A stretch of DNA of 64,000 nucleotides from Glycocaulis abyssi (GTDB lineage: Bacteria > Pseudomonadota > Alphaproteobacteria > Caulobacterales > Maricaulaceae). Both the position numbers and the translations under genes were made by a program. Under the pieces are notes generated by a model. That model saw only the letters and a program-made list of their open reading frames with translations, did not search any database and had not been told where the DNA came from. Positions 39,308-47,956 of the stretch are shown one piece after another (position 1 is the first letter of the stretch; each line of letters begins with the position of its first letter). The stretch is taken from contig NZ_CP163421.1 of the NCBI RefSeq assembly GCF_041429775.1, positions 1,488,001 through 1,552,000 on the forward strand. Reading direction: 5' to 3'.

Positions 39308-39807
39308 CTCACGGCCCGGATCACGGGGCTGGGTCATCGTTACCAAAGGCAACACCACGCCAAGGAGGCCCGCATACGCTAGGCTGGCATACCGGGCACC
39401 CGAACCTAGAGCGGCCACGATCGACTGGCTGGAGTAGTTGGCAAGCAGCAGACGATGGCGCGCGACGGGATTTGTCGCCGCCCGGCCGAGCTGCTTCACA
39501 CCCAATTTAAAGTACGCAACGGTACGGCCAGTAATATAGCGGTCTGCAAGAAACGGCAGCAGCGCACTCGCAATAGCAAACACAATCAGAAAGCCGAATA
39601 TCCAGTCGCCGGTGATACCCAGCTGTTGCAGCCGGCCTCCGCCGCCTTGCACGGCTGCGATAAGGGCCGCAGCCAGCCCGATCTGCGACGCTGATGACAG
39701 CACGCTAAACACCAGAAGAACAGCAACCACACCCTTGCTGCGCGACAATTCGCGCTGCGCAAAGCCAGCCAGCAAGCGGATCCTGTCCCCGGAAAGAAGG
39801 GATAGCT

Positions 39808-40116
39808 TCATTTTTCAGCGGCCTCCGGGACATCGGCGCAGATCGTGTTCAAGCAAGGCTCCTGCCAGCAGCCTTCCTGTTCCTTAGTGCCATTGTGCCG
39901 CTGTGTCGACGCTGCATTGCCAACCGCGTCGTGGCCAGAATATGGCCCGGCAGTAATACGGCCTGACGCACGGGGAACAGCCAGAAGGCGCTCTGCCGCG
40001 GCGGCGGTTAGCTCAGGAACACATAAAAATCCCGTTAGAGAGCAATAACTTGCGTGCTCGAGGCCAATAACTGCGTATAGGGCAGAGCCATTCGACCTTA
40101 CCCAAAAATAAGGCAT
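39808..40116 (-). CDS. Possible small gene upstream of the broken exporter gene
   Basis: A 102-residue frame whose TGA overlaps the ATG of the membrane-protein gene by four bases (ATGA), the coupling pattern seen elsewhere in this locus. The predicted protein matches nothing I recognise; it contains four Cys and no clear membrane segment. There is no good ribosome site before the ATG at 40116, and the frame continues open into the IS481 element, so it may be the cut-off end of a longer gene, or chance. Confidence 0.25.
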   Translation of the reverse strand: MPYFWVRSNGSALYAVIGLEHASYCSLTGFLCVPELTAAAAERLLAVPRASGRITAGPYSGHDAVGNAASTQRHNGTKEQEGCWQEPCLNTICADVPEAAEK

Positions 40117-40128
40117 TGCTGAGGTGAA

Positions 40129-40164
40129 CGCAAACGCCCCGGACGAGGGTCCGGGGCGTTTGCG
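40129..40164. repeat. Perfect 16-bp-stem hairpin
   Basis: CGCAAACGCCCCGGAC (40129-40144) pairs with GTCCGGGGCGTTTGCG (40149-40164) around a GAGG loop. No T-run follows on either strand, so it is not a standard terminator. It lies 19 bp outside the left end of the IS481 element. Confidence 0.7.
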
Positions 40165-40182
40165 CAAGCCGTTGGCATGGCC

Positions 40183-41485
40183 TGTGAGCGACCTGAGAGA
40201 TAGGTGACGGAACGTACCGGACACATGGGTCACACTTTTGGCTTTGGGCTGGAGGTGGAGATGCCGTGGAAGGAGTGTTCGGTAATGGATGAGCGTGTTC
40301 GGTTTGTCGGCCGTCTTCTGGATGGCGAGAGCATGAGCGAGGTCTGCCGCCAGTTCGGCATCTCGCGCAAGACCGGCTACAAGATATGGGGCCGCTACAG
40401 GCAAGAGGGTCTGGAGGCGCTGTGCGACCGCTCGCGCCGCCCGGTGCGCTACGCCAACCAGCTGCCTGACCAGATCGAGCGGCTGATCGTGGAAGCCAAG
40501 CGCGAGAAGCCTCACTGGGGCGCCAGGAAGATCCGCGAGTTGCTGGTGCGCAAGCTGGCCGGTGATGTGCGCATCCCGGCCAGGAGCACCGTCCATGCGG
40601 TGCTTGACCGGCACGGCCTGGTCAGCCGGTCGCGCAAGCGGCGCACGGCCAACAAGGCCGTGGGCACGGCGCTGTCGCAGGCCTTTGAGCCCAACGATCT
40701 GTGGTGCGCCGACTTCAAGGGTGAGTTCAAGCTGGGCGACGGGCGCTATTGTTACCCCCTGACCGTCACCGACCAGGCCTCGCGCATGATCCTGGTTTGC
40801 GAAGCCCTTGAGAGTACCAAGGAGCGGCCCGTCATCGAGACCTTCGTGAGCGTGTTCAGGGAGCGCGGCCTGCCAGCCGCCATCAGAAGCGATAACGGCC
40901 TGCCCTTCGCCAGCCCCAACGGGCTCTACAACCTGTCGCGGCTGTCCGTGCTCTGGCTCAGGCTCGGCATCGCCATCGAGCGCATCAGGCCCGGCCATCC
41001 CCAGCAGAACGGCCGCCACGAGCGCATGCACCGGACCCTGAAGCAGGAAACTGCCCGCCCGCCGGGCATGAACGCCCTTCAGCAGCAGGCCCGGTTCGAC
41101 GCATTCGTCAGCGAGTTCAATACAGAACGCCCGCACGAAGCCATCGCCATGAAGACGCCGGGCGAACTCTACACGCCCGCCTCAAGGCCATGGCAGGGAC
41201 TGCAGGAGATCGACTACCCCCTCCACGACAAGGACATTCTGGTCACCGCATGCGGGCGCATCTGCATGCACCGCAAGAAGATCAACATCTCAACCGTGCT
41301 CGCCGGCCAGAAACTCGGAATCAAGGAAGTCGACGACGGCATCTGGCTCGTCAGCTTCATGACCTACGATCTGGGATATATCGACCTGGAACAGAAAACC
41401 CTGCAGACTATCGACAACCCGTTCGGCACGCGGGTGTCACCCATGTCTTAGGTACAATCCGTTACCTATGTCTCCGGGTCGTACA
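40183..41485 (+). mobile_element. IS481-family insertion sequence
   Basis: About 1.3 kb with long imperfect inverted repeats: 35 of 45 positions match between 40191-40235 and the reverse complement of 41434-41478, including ATAGGT, ACGGA, GTACC and ACATGGGT. The outermost TGT trinucleotides suggest ends at 40183 and 41485, but I could not find a target duplication, so the exact borders are uncertain. One transposase gene fills it. Confidence 0.8.
40204..41451 (+). CDS. IS481-family transposase
   Basis: A single-frame DDE transposase of up to 415 residues. The true start is probably the ATG at 40261 or 40285, because the first residues lie inside the terminal repeat. An N-terminal helix-turn-helix ([20 protein letters not shown]) is followed by the catalytic core: [25 protein letters not shown] and [11 protein letters not shown] supply the D, D and E. 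Two C-terminal IS481 features, [15 protein letters not shown] and a beta-barrel tail, are intact, so it may be active. Confidence 0.92.
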   Translation: MTERTGHMGHTFGFGLEVEMPWKECSVMDERVRFVGRLLDGESMSEVCRQFGISRKTGYKIWGRYRQEGLEALCDRSRRPVRYANQLPDQIERLIVEAKREKPHWGARKIRELLVRKLAGDVRIPARSTVHAVLDRHGLVSRSRKRRTANKAVGTALSQAFEPNDLWCADFKGEFKLGDGRYCYPLTVTDQASRMILVCEALESTKERPVIETFVSVFRERGLPAAIRSDNGLPFASPNGLYNLSRLSVLWLRLGIAIERIRPGHPQQNGRHERMHRTLKQETARPPGMNALQQQARFDAFVSEFNTERPHEAIAMKTPGELYTPASRPWQGLQEIDYPLHDKDILVTACGRICMHRKKINISTVLAGQKLGIKEVDDGIWLVSFMTYDLGYIDLEQKTLQTIDNPFGTRVSPMS

Positions 41486-41495
41486 CTGCAGTTTT

Positions 41496-41540
41496 TGGGT
41501 GCGGGGGCAGGATTTGAACCTGCGACCTTCAGGTTATGAG
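41496..41540 (-). pseudogene. 3' half of an initiator tRNA-Met (attachment-site scar)
   Basis: Read on the minus strand this is the anticodon loop CTCATAA, the 3' anticodon stem, the variable region, a complete T-arm (GCAGG-TTCAAAT-CCTGC), and the acceptor 3' strand ending CCA. The 5' half is absent: past the anticodon the sequence is unrelated. Such a fragment, cut at the anticodon loop, is what tyrosine-recombinase integration into a tRNA gene leaves at the far end of the element. Confidence 0.75.
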
Positions 41541-41730
41541 ACTAAACGTGCGCATGCTATCCTGTTGTTTCTATTATTTTTCTTAGCCCATTATGGAAAA
41601 GTGTGTAAGAAAGTGTGTAAGACTATACCCACTTTCGCCCCCTGATTCGCGCCTTATAACACAGGGCTTTTCAGCGATTTTAGGCGAATGCCCGTTTCAG
41701 GTTTTGAATTATGGGAACCGAAAAAAGGCT

Positions 41731-41807
41731 TGGGTGCGGGGGTCGGATTTGAACCGACGACCTACAGGTTATGAGCCTGTCGAGCTACCGGGCTGCTCCA
41801 CCCCGCA
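41731..41807 (-). tRNA. tRNA-Met (CAU), initiator-like
   Basis: A complete 77-nt cloverleaf including CCA: acceptor TGCGGGG/CCCCGCA, D-arm GAGCAGCCCGGTAGCTC, anticodon stem ACAGG/CCTGT around CTCATAA, and T-arm GTCGG-TTCAAAT-CCGAC. The D-arm and anticodon region are of the initiator type. Oddly, position 1 is T and pairs with A72, whereas bacterial initiator tRNAs normally have an unpaired C1/A72. The T-stem differs from the nearby fragment by compensated base pairs, so the two 3' halves have different origins. Confidence 0.9.
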
Positions 41808-42141
41808 TAAGCTCGCAAAGCTATATCCACCAAGGCTTTCGGACGCAACTCCTCATGTCATCTAATCGTCAGATAACGATGCCGGTGCCGCCTTTCCCAA
41901 AGCTTAATCGATAGCCGAATTCGTGACGGGATGCCCTCCCCTGGCCTTCCCGCCTTCGACGCCTTTTCAATTGAGCAAGCTGGCTCCAATCAGCTCAACC
42001 ACGCAACGACCGCACGCGGTCGTCCTTCTCTAGCGTTTCGGTCCGAGAACAAACGGATGCATGGCGAGCCAGCCATTGGAGCGGATCGCCTTCCCATCAA
42101 AGGCCTCGATTGGCGGGGCCGGACAAACAAGGGAGGGTATC
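41808..42141. other. Gene-free stretch upstream of the tRNA
   Basis: I see no convincing gene, RNA or repeat here. The last 30 bases hold the ribosome site (GGGAGGG) of the small gene at 42142. Confidence 0.5.
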
Positions 42142-42342
42142 ATGCCATCATATATCGACACTCAATCGCTCTACGCACTGGACGAAGCCGAGCTGCGAGC
42201 TCTTTACGAAATCATCTACGCGGAGATGCTGGCGATGCCTGAGGGCTCGCCAGCCAGATCAGATGCCCATGCGCTTCTGAACCGTATCCGCAACATGATT
42301 TTTGCCAAGCGCCGGACGCGTCACTTCTCGCCCAGCCTTTAG
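42142..42342 (+). CDS. Small conserved-looking protein of unknown function
   Basis: A 66-residue protein with a strong ribosome site (GGGAGGG, seven bases before the ATG). It is helical and acidic at first (YALDEAELRALYEIIYAEML) and basic at the end (IFAKRRTRHF). No membrane segment or known motif is seen. It stands alone and is convergent with the IetS-like protease gene; a hairpin overlaps its stop codon. Confidence 0.55.
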   Translation: MPSYIDTQSLYALDEAELRALYEIIYAEMLAMPEGSPARSDAHALLNRIRNMIFAKRRTRHFSPSL

Positions 42343-42349
42343 GCTGGGC
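42330..42349. terminator. Hairpin between convergent genes
   Basis: GCCCAGCC-TTTA-GGCTGGGC is a perfect 8-bp stem that overlaps the stop of the small gene and lies 14 bp beyond the protease stop. It lacks a clear T-run, so termination is plausible but not certain. Confidence 0.45.
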
Positions 42350-42362
42350 ACAGTTGTTGCGC

Positions 42363-44858
42363 CTAAAAATCGATCTCTACGAGCTGCGCGATGGTGTTGC
42401 TGATCGGGGTATGCAGGTCGATCTCTTGTCCACATGAATCGAGCGTGAGGACTAAGGCATAGCGAGCTCTGCGCTCGCATATCGCTGGATTAGTGCGCTC
42501 CTTCCACCAACCGGATATCGGCTTCACACAAAGAACGTTGCGAGCCGCGAGGTGGGCTCCAGTGCCTTTCCAAACATCGCAATGAAGAGAACCGGCGGAG
42601 ATGCTGTTGGGGCCAAACAACCACTGCCCGGACTCGCCTGACTTCGGAACAGACTCGATGCCTGTTCGCTCCGATTTGTTGATCCTCCATTTGAACTGCC
42701 CGACCGTCTCGCTTGAACGCTTAAGATCGAACCGAAGGCCAAACGACTGGTAATTGGATGGATCAATAGCAGCCGACTTACCCGGATTGGGTTCAACAAA
42801 ATATGAAAGCGCGATTTTGAGCGAAAACTCTTTATCGTAATACTCCTCGCTCTCCAGGATCGCTGATGGCCAAGGAAGGTCGAAATAATGGCATTCCTTC
42901 ATCAGCCGACCTTTTTCGTGTTTCTCGAAAGGCTGGATTTCCCGTTGAGCGATGAGTGCTAAGTTGTTGGCCGCAGATGCTCGCGCACGTTCAAACGATG
43001 GAACACCGTAGCCAAACTTTCGAAGTAGTGCCTTGTGGTCTGATAAACGGTTGGAGCTTCCAAGCTCAGCAAGCATCGCAGGCGTCCACTCGGCGCTATG
43101 CACCATCAATGCCCTCAATGTCTCGGGCCATAAATCCGAATGCTCTGCGCTAAGGCGGGCAGCAAATCTCGCGGCTTGGGCGGTGGCGGCACTCGTTGCA
43201 GCAAACGTTTCTAGCGGCCTCTGATCGACATCAGCGCCGGTCGTCAGTAGCTCTAACGAGTCGCAATTGATAATTTCTCTTCCGCTGTCGGAAATAACGC
43301 GATTGCCAGCTTCAAACACGATCTCCGGCTTAATTGGCGTCTTGCTTGAGTTCCAGCCGAGCGAGGTTCTTGAGAAGGGGCTAACCTCGCCCACCGCTGC
43401 GTAAGCGCGGTGATTGGCGAAATAAGTTTCAGTGGGATCGATAACGGTTTTCTCGGTATATCCGCCAACGGTGATCGCATTCCATGCCTGAGCAGGGTCT
43501 TCGATAGGGAACTGACTGATGTCATCCAGCGCTGCTGGATCCATCGTCCGAATGTTCCCGGCTGATACAAAGACCAACCGCCGAGGGCGGTCTGCCTCAT
43601 CCCCTGCAAGGCCGCCGTAAGCTGCGCGATCAATGCAGGCACTCCAGGTCGTGTTCCTGTCGCCGGAGCGGTCTTCATTGGTGATTGCGAGGGAGAAAAC
43701 CCGGCTGTGCTCCGGATTCGCTGCTTCGGCAGTCGCTATTCCGTCGAGTGTGATAACGCCGTAACGGCTAGGTTCGTTTGGCGGGAAGCCGCCATCGGGA
43801 ATAATCCTCACACTTTCCAGCCGGTGGCTTAACTCAATCTCCCTCTGATCTTGTAGAGCTGGGAACAAGTCGCCAAACAATGCCAAACCGGCCATGCCCG
43901 TTCCATGTGGCGCGTCAGCCAGATTGTCGGTGGTGTTCCACTCTGGCCGGACAGTCAACAATGAGGCTGCATCCAGCGCCGGTTCAATGAGGGGGTGCGC
44001 TCGATTTACGCCAGTGTCTAGCAGGCAAACGCGCGGCACATCAGTGCCTGGCCAAGTCACCCGTTCAGCGAGGTTCTCAACCCATTCGCGTTGTCGTTCG
44101 CGCTCATCCTCAACAAAAAATGCCGGCGTGTCAGAACCGCGCCGTAGTTCTTGGATGCCAGAGGAGATAATGGTGGCCAGTTCCATATCCACGCGGCGCG
44201 CGAAGACAGGGAGCACCATAGCCTCAGGAAACTGGAGCCATTGGTGATCGTCGGCAACAAAACAGTTCAAGCGCTGGAAGATTTGAGCGACTTCGCCGAC
44301 GCGTTCTGGAGCACACCAAACTTCCCACCATAATTGGTCGTTTGCTGCGCGTGGCAATGCAGCGGGATCATCTGTCCAGAAATCTTCTAAGCGCGCCAAA
44401 CGAATGGAATTGATTGGTGCCACAAAATCGCTCTTTGGCGGCTTTTGACCCTTTTCCGTGAGATCGCCGGTTGCGTACTCCTCGAAAATTTCCTCAACCG
44501 CTTGAACGCTTGCGTGGGGGATAAAGACAACAACCCGAACTGTGCCAGTCTCAGGATCAATCCGCACAGCGCCGATATGCATCCGGTTCGATTTACGCTC
44601 CATGATTGTCGGCTTGCTACCGGGATGGAGTGTCACCTCGTAAAATGCACCAGACGTCCGTTGCTCCTCACCTTGAATTTCGACGGATTGAGGTGCCTGG
44701 CGAAAAGCTGCTTGAATTTGCTGTCTGAGGAAACGCCCGTGTTCTTCTCGCGCAGGGGGCGTTGCACCACCAGCCATGCGCCGATCTGGCCGGGAGTAAA
44801 CATTCACAGAAACATTATTGGATAGATCGATGTGCGGGCGGTCAAAATCCTGAGGCAT
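42363..44858 (-). CDS. ietS: Subtilisin-like serine protease (IetS-like)
   Basis: An 831-residue S8-family peptidase with no signal peptide, so cytoplasmic. The catalytic triad is visible: VCLLDTGVNRAHP (Asp, near 278), PHGTGMAG (His, near 316) and FAATSAATAQAARF (Ser, near 552). The first ~250 and last ~200 residues are system-specific. With the AAA ATPase immediately upstream (9-bp gap) it forms the IetAS pair, first described in plasmid stability of Agrobacterium and later reported as an antiphage system. The protease is thought to be the effector, held in check by or acting with the ATPase. Confidence 0.82.
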   Translation of the reverse strand: MPQDFDRPHIDLSNNVSVNVYSRPDRRMAGGATPPAREEHGRFLRQQIQAAFRQAPQSVEIQGEEQRTSGAFYEVTLHPGSKPTIMERKSNRMHIGAVRIDPETGTVRVVVFIPHASVQAVEEIFEEYATGDLTEKGQKPPKSDFVAPINSIRLARLEDFWTDDPAALPRAANDQLWWEVWCAPERVGEVAQIFQRLNCFVADDHQWLQFPEAMVLPVFARRVDMELATIISSGIQELRRGSDTPAFFVEDERERQREWVENLAERVTWPGTDVPRVCLLDTGVNRAHPLIEPALDAASLLTVRPEWNTTDNLADAPHGTGMAGLALFGDLFPALQDQREIELSHRLESVRIIPDGGFPPNEPSRYGVITLDGIATAEAANPEHSRVFSLAITNEDRSGDRNTTWSACIDRAAYGGLAGDEADRPRRLVFVSAGNIRTMDPAALDDISQFPIEDPAQAWNAITVGGYTEKTVIDPTETYFANHRAYAAVGEVSPFSRTSLGWNSSKTPIKPEIVFEAGNRVISDSGREIINCDSLELLTTGADVDQRPLETFAATSAATAQAARFAARLSAEHSDLWPETLRALMVHSAEWTPAMLAELGSSNRLSDHKALLRKFGYGVPSFERARASAANNLALIAQREIQPFEKHEKGRLMKECHYFDLPWPSAILESEEYYDKEFSLKIALSYFVEPNPGKSAAIDPSNYQSFGLRFDLKRSSETVGQFKWRINKSERTGIESVPKSGESGQWLFGPNSISAGSLHCDVWKGTGAHLAARNVLCVKPISGWWKERTNPAICERRARYALVLTLDSCGQEIDLHTPISNTIAQLVEIDF

Positions 44859-44867
44859 TCAATTCTC

Positions 44868-45863
44868 TTACCTTGATTCAGGGTTTTTGAACGCCTCCTG
44901 CATAGAGCGTCGTTCAGATAAGCGACGCAGAAGCTGATCCGTGGTGATCGTGTCACGCTCATCAAGAATGGCAGACTTGACCGCATCCTCAGCAGCTTTG
45001 GAAAGCTCGGCCTGGCTAAGGCCTTGGGCGGCTTCAAGTACTTTTGTCCAAGACAGGCGGCCATGCTTTAACGGCCTCATGCCAGCCAAAAGAACGCGCT
45101 TAACCTCCTCATCCGAAGGCAATTGGAATGAGAGGATCGTATCAAAGCGCCGGATTAACGCGCGGTCGAGCAGTTCAGGGTGGTTGGTTGCGCCAACGAT
45201 CAAGCTGTCAGTGACGCTTTCCTCTTCCATATATTGGAGAAAGGAATTCAAGACGCGCCGCATCTCGGCAACATCATTCGTGGCATTGCGCTTTCCGCCA
45301 ACTGCGTCGAATTCATCAAAAAGGTACACGCCGCGCCGTTTCTGGGTTTCGTCGAATACCAGCCGCAATTTTGCGGCTGTTTCGCCCATGAAACGCGTAA
45401 TGAGTGCCTCAAGCCGGATCACGAATAGCGGTAATTTTAGCTGACCGGCCAGCGCTTCGGCCGTCATTGTTTTTCCAGAGCCAGGAGGGCCGACAAACAA
45501 GACACGTCGAGCCGGACGCTTGCCGTGCTCGCGAAGCCAATCCCTTTTGGCTTGCTCCTTGACCACATCGTCAAGGCGAAGGCGGAGCTGAGCATCTAGA
45601 ACGACATCCTTCAGGATATAGCGTGGCTCTTTGAGCTCAATTAGGCCTTCAAGATCACCGCGAGGCTGAGCGAATTGAATGGGGACAGGCGCACCCAGAC
45701 GGGAACGTGCGGCGTCAACGGCTTTTCTAAGCGCATCCGCAGATGTTCGGCGGCCTTGCCTAGCTTCGGACGCAGCAATTTGCAGAGCAATTGAGTAAAA
45801 TTGCTCGTCATCCCCCTCAGCTTTGCTATTCAGCATCGCTAGTATATGTTTAGAATTAGACAT
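44868..45863 (-). CDS. ietA: AAA+ ATPase (IetA-like)
   Basis: A 331-residue protein with one classical AAA domain. Walker A GPPGSGKTMTAEAL is near residue 125, Walker B GVYLFDEFDAVGG near 178, sensor-1 IVGATNHPELLDRALIRRFD near 225. The N-terminal ~110 residues are helical. It is first in a two-gene operon with the S8 protease. The base composition is lower in GC than the flanking chromosome, in keeping with horizontal transfer. Confidence 0.85.
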   Translation of the reverse strand: MSNSKHILAMLNSKAEGDDEQFYSIALQIAASEARQGRRTSADALRKAVDAARSRLGAPVPIQFAQPRGDLEGLIELKEPRYILKDVVLDAQLRLRLDDVVKEQAKRDWLREHGKRPARRVLFVGPPGSGKTMTAEALAGQLKLPLFVIRLEALITRFMGETAAKLRLVFDETQKRRGVYLFDEFDAVGGKRNATNDVAEMRRVLNSFLQYMEEESVTDSLIVGATNHPELLDRALIRRFDTILSFQLPSDEEVKRVLLAGMRPLKHGRLSWTKVLEAAQGLSQAELSKAAEDAVKSAILDERDTITTDQLLRRLSERRSMQEAFKNPESR

Positions 45864-46112
45864 TTATTCACACTTTATTATCTTTTTATAATTGTACCTC
45901 GCCATGAATTGAGAAGAGGTTAACGGAATCATAACAAGTTTCCATTCCGTTCGCCAGAGGTTTCGCAGTTCGTGATGAACCCGCACCTCAACGGCCTCAG
46001 GCTCGAAGACTGCTTGCAGGGCTTTGTCCGCGCTAGGTGTCCAAGCCCATAACTCACTCGGACTTTTTACCGGACATGATGCCAGCCGAGGGCCTAGCGC
46101 CAAATTTATCAA
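45864..46112 (-). CDS. Doubtful short reading frame before ietA
   Basis: An 82-residue frame whose TAA directly abuts the ietA ATG. The sequence shows no motif and no good ribosome site, and may be the remnant of another gene. The 142 bp beyond it (46113-46254) hold an AT-rich tract and two tandem AAGCGGACAT units with a partial third near 46147-46176; nothing else is seen. Confidence 0.2.
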   Translation of the reverse strand: MINLALGPRLASCPVKSPSELWAWTPSADKALQAVFEPEAVEVRVHHELRNLWRTEWKLVMIPLTSSQFMARYNYKKIIKCE

Positions 46113-46254
46113 GTCTATGATATATATAGCGATATTAGCGATTCAAAAGCGGACATAGAAGCGGACATGAAAGCGGCAGAATATCGGGGTGAAGGCCCAG
46201 CTGAGTCCAAGGGGTAATCCGCAGAGACAACTATGGCTCGCGCCTCGCGCCCTC

Positions 46255-47565
46255 TTACTGAGTTGCCCTTGTTATCCTTGTCCGCATGGCGTCACCAATC
46301 GGCTCAACAATTTCGGCTGGGAAGTTTTCTGGCATAGCTTTGATGGCACGCTCCAATGCGGCATCCGAGTGTTTGGCCAAATTGGCGAAGACCTCTTCCA
46401 CCTTTTCCTCCGCTACGCCTGCGGCCTTGGCATTCTGCAAAAAATGGCGCGGGGTGATTTTGTCGAAGCGATAATAGCGATTGTCGCCTACAGCCATAGC
46501 GAGGCGAAACTCCTTCCGCTGAAGCTGCTTAGCCGCATAGTTCGGCTGCGTGGACATGATGTCGTAGAGCGGGGTCATGCGGTAACGACCACCTGGCGTA
46601 AGGAAGAGACTGAAATTCTTGGCGTGGCCGTCGGGCGCGCCAATCAGCCAGAAGACGATTTGTGCTTTAAGGAAGGCCAAGCGATCTTCGTCGGCGTAGT
46701 CACTCCCGTTGAGAAGGTTGAGGCATTCTCGAATGCCTGGACCGCCATCACTATTGTATTTGATGGTCGGCGGCACAGAGAGGGCCTGACAGAAGTCCTC
46801 CTGCGGCACGCGAAGCAAGCGGCCGTCACTGGCTTTCAACCGGTCGAACCGCTCAACCGCTAGAACACGCACCTTGTCAAAGGTGAGAATCTGGCTCTGT
46901 GCGACCTCTAAACCCAATTCCCGACACAGCGTGAGACAGAAATGCTCGTTTTCAACGCTGAGGGTCATATCGAGCCCGTTGGGCAGCTTACCGAGTTCCG
47001 GTTTCAGGATATGGGTGGTCGGTGTCGCGCCCTTTGGCAGACCCCAGCCATTATCCCAGAAAAGCGCGGTTTTCTCCTGCGCACCAGCAATCGAGATACG
47101 AAACTCGCGTTCACCATCGGGCCGAATGCCCAAAGGAGATGTGGCGAGGTTGCGAATAATGTCCGCAATATCTGCATCGCTGAGCGGCGTATATTCAGGT
47201 GCGGCTGGAGGCGCGATGTCCCCACCATCAGGCACAAATTGTAATGCGCCAACGCAGTCGCGGCCAATCTTGTTGAGTAGGCTGAAGGCATCGGTTCCTT
47301 CTGCCCCGACTTTCTCGGCGACCTTGCGCCGGATTTGGTCATTGTCAGGAAGAAGGTTATCAAAGAAAGCTGAAACCTCGGCACCCGAATAGCGCTCTTC
47401 CCGCAGCGGTAGCGAAAGCGAAACCGGAATAGCGCGCCGCTCGTCTGCGAGCCACTCCTTGCCATAGGCAAACGAAATGGCTCCATTGGCAGCGCGATCA
47501 AGAACGCCAACATGCCGCCCGTTGAGGGCGACCGAAAGGCGAGCACTCTTACGCGCGCGCGCCAT
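46255..47565 (-). CDS. hipA: HipA-family Ser/Thr kinase toxin, module 1
   Basis: A 436-residue HipA-like kinase of normal length. The N-terminal HipA domain shows SLSLPLREERYSG. The ATP-binding loop is ISIAGAQEKTALFW. GAPDGHAKNFSLFL supplies the catalytic Asp and the Asn, and MTPLYDIMSTQP the metal-binding Asp. Such kinases phosphorylate targets such as glutamyl-tRNA synthetase and cause growth arrest or persistence. It starts at the last base pair of the hipB stop region (overlap of three bases or fewer), as expected for a toxin-antitoxin operon. Confidence 0.92.
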   Translation of the reverse strand: MARARKSARLSVALNGRHVGVLDRAANGAISFAYGKEWLADERRAIPVSLSLPLREERYSGAEVSAFFDNLLPDNDQIRRKVAEKVGAEGTDAFSLLNKIGRDCVGALQFVPDGGDIAPPAAPEYTPLSDADIADIIRNLATSPLGIRPDGEREFRISIAGAQEKTALFWDNGWGLPKGATPTTHILKPELGKLPNGLDMTLSVENEHFCLTLCRELGLEVAQSQILTFDKVRVLAVERFDRLKASDGRLLRVPQEDFCQALSVPPTIKYNSDGGPGIRECLNLLNGSDYADEDRLAFLKAQIVFWLIGAPDGHAKNFSLFLTPGGRYRMTPLYDIMSTQPNYAAKQLQRKEFRLAMAVGDNRYYRFDKITPRHFLQNAKAAGVAEEKVEEVFANLAKHSDAALERAIKAMPENFPAEIVEPIGDAMRTRITRATQ

Positions 47566-47816
47566 TAGAAGATATCCTCAATGTCGCTGTGAGACCCTTT
47601 GGTGCGCGGCTGAATGACGGCCTCGAGGTCCAAGGCGCGCAGCAAGTCCATTACGGTGCTGAGCTTGACGGTTTCGAGGCCGTTTTCCACCTGAGAAACC
47701 GTGCCCTGCCGCACCCCGGCGCGCTTGGCCAGATCGGTCTGGGTAAGATTGCTCGCACGGCGAAAACGCCGCAATGCGACGCCCAATTGCTTCGGTGATC
47801 TGACGAGTTCCGCCAT
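47565..47816 (-). CDS. hipB: HipB-like antitoxin, module 1
   Basis: An 83-residue Cro/CI-type helix-turn-helix protein: NLTQTDLAKRAGVRQGTVSQ is the HTH, ENGLETVKLSTVMDLLRALD the dimer-side helices. The C-terminal tail GSHSDIEDIF resembles the acidic HipB tail. The ATG at 47816 has GGGGA upstream. It should neutralise HipA and repress its own operon at the palindromes just upstream. Confidence 0.9.
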   Translation of the reverse strand: MAELVRSPKQLGVALRRFRRASNLTQTDLAKRAGVRQGTVSQVENGLETVKLSTVMDLLRALDLEAVIQPRTKGSHSDIEDIF

Positions 47817-47843
47817 GGTATAATCCCCAATTGTTTTGAGCAT

Positions 47844-47922
47844 TATACGTCACAGCGTATATTTCGTCAATATGCGTTATAGCGTATAAATTGGATTTAT
47901 CGCCTAGAGCGTATAACTACGC
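47844..47922 (-). promoter_or_regulatory. Operator palindromes of hipBA module 1
   Basis: Three related palindromes precede hipB: TATACG-tcacag-CGTATA (47844-47861), TTATA-gcg-TATAA (47877-47889) and GCGTA-taac-TACGC (47909-47922). They share the half-site GCGTATA and are spaced about three helical turns apart, as expected for cooperative binding of HipB dimers. The AT-rich sequence probably also contains the promoter. Confidence 0.7.
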
Positions 47923-47956
47923 GCCACAGCTAACTGGCTGACCAGATCGCTTTCAA

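Larger units (their letters stand above)
38069..39336 (+). mobile_element. IS3-family insertion sequence (IS407-like), copy 1
   Basis: A 1268-bp element with ends TGACCCAGCCCCGTGA (left) and the reverse complement (right), then further imperfect match. It is flanked by a 4-bp target duplication TCGT (38065-38068 and 39337-39340), the size usual for the IS407 group. It carries orfA and orfB in the classic overlapping arrangement. An identical-length copy lies at 62346-63613 in the other orientation. Confidence 0.95.
37222..39811 (-). pseudogene. Paralogue of the degenerate ABC-exporter-like protein, split by IS3 and frameshifted
   Basis: The N-terminal part (39811 to 39337) and the rest (38068 leftward) are one gene cut by an IS3-family element. 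Removing the element and one TCGT copy rejoins ...GVVLPLVT-SIAIGVALFVIEPLW in frame. The product resembles the protein at 33286-35079: RYASLAYAGLL against RYASLAFGGLL, and ITVAQLPFYESLL against IVAQLPFYENYL. A second lesion seems to lie in the C-run near 37373-37377. The conceptual protein ends at 37244 in sequence unlike any domain. A one-base shift gives DLWIVADTNLYPFASVYGVV and a stop at 37222. Confidence 0.75.

Noticed and set aside
40129-40164. Rho-independent terminator
   Set aside because: The stem is strong but no T-run follows on either strand.
40117-41136. Minus-strand frame across the IS481 transposase
   Set aside because: Shadow of the transposase; only the tail 39808-40116 was kept as a weak candidate because of its ATGA overlap.
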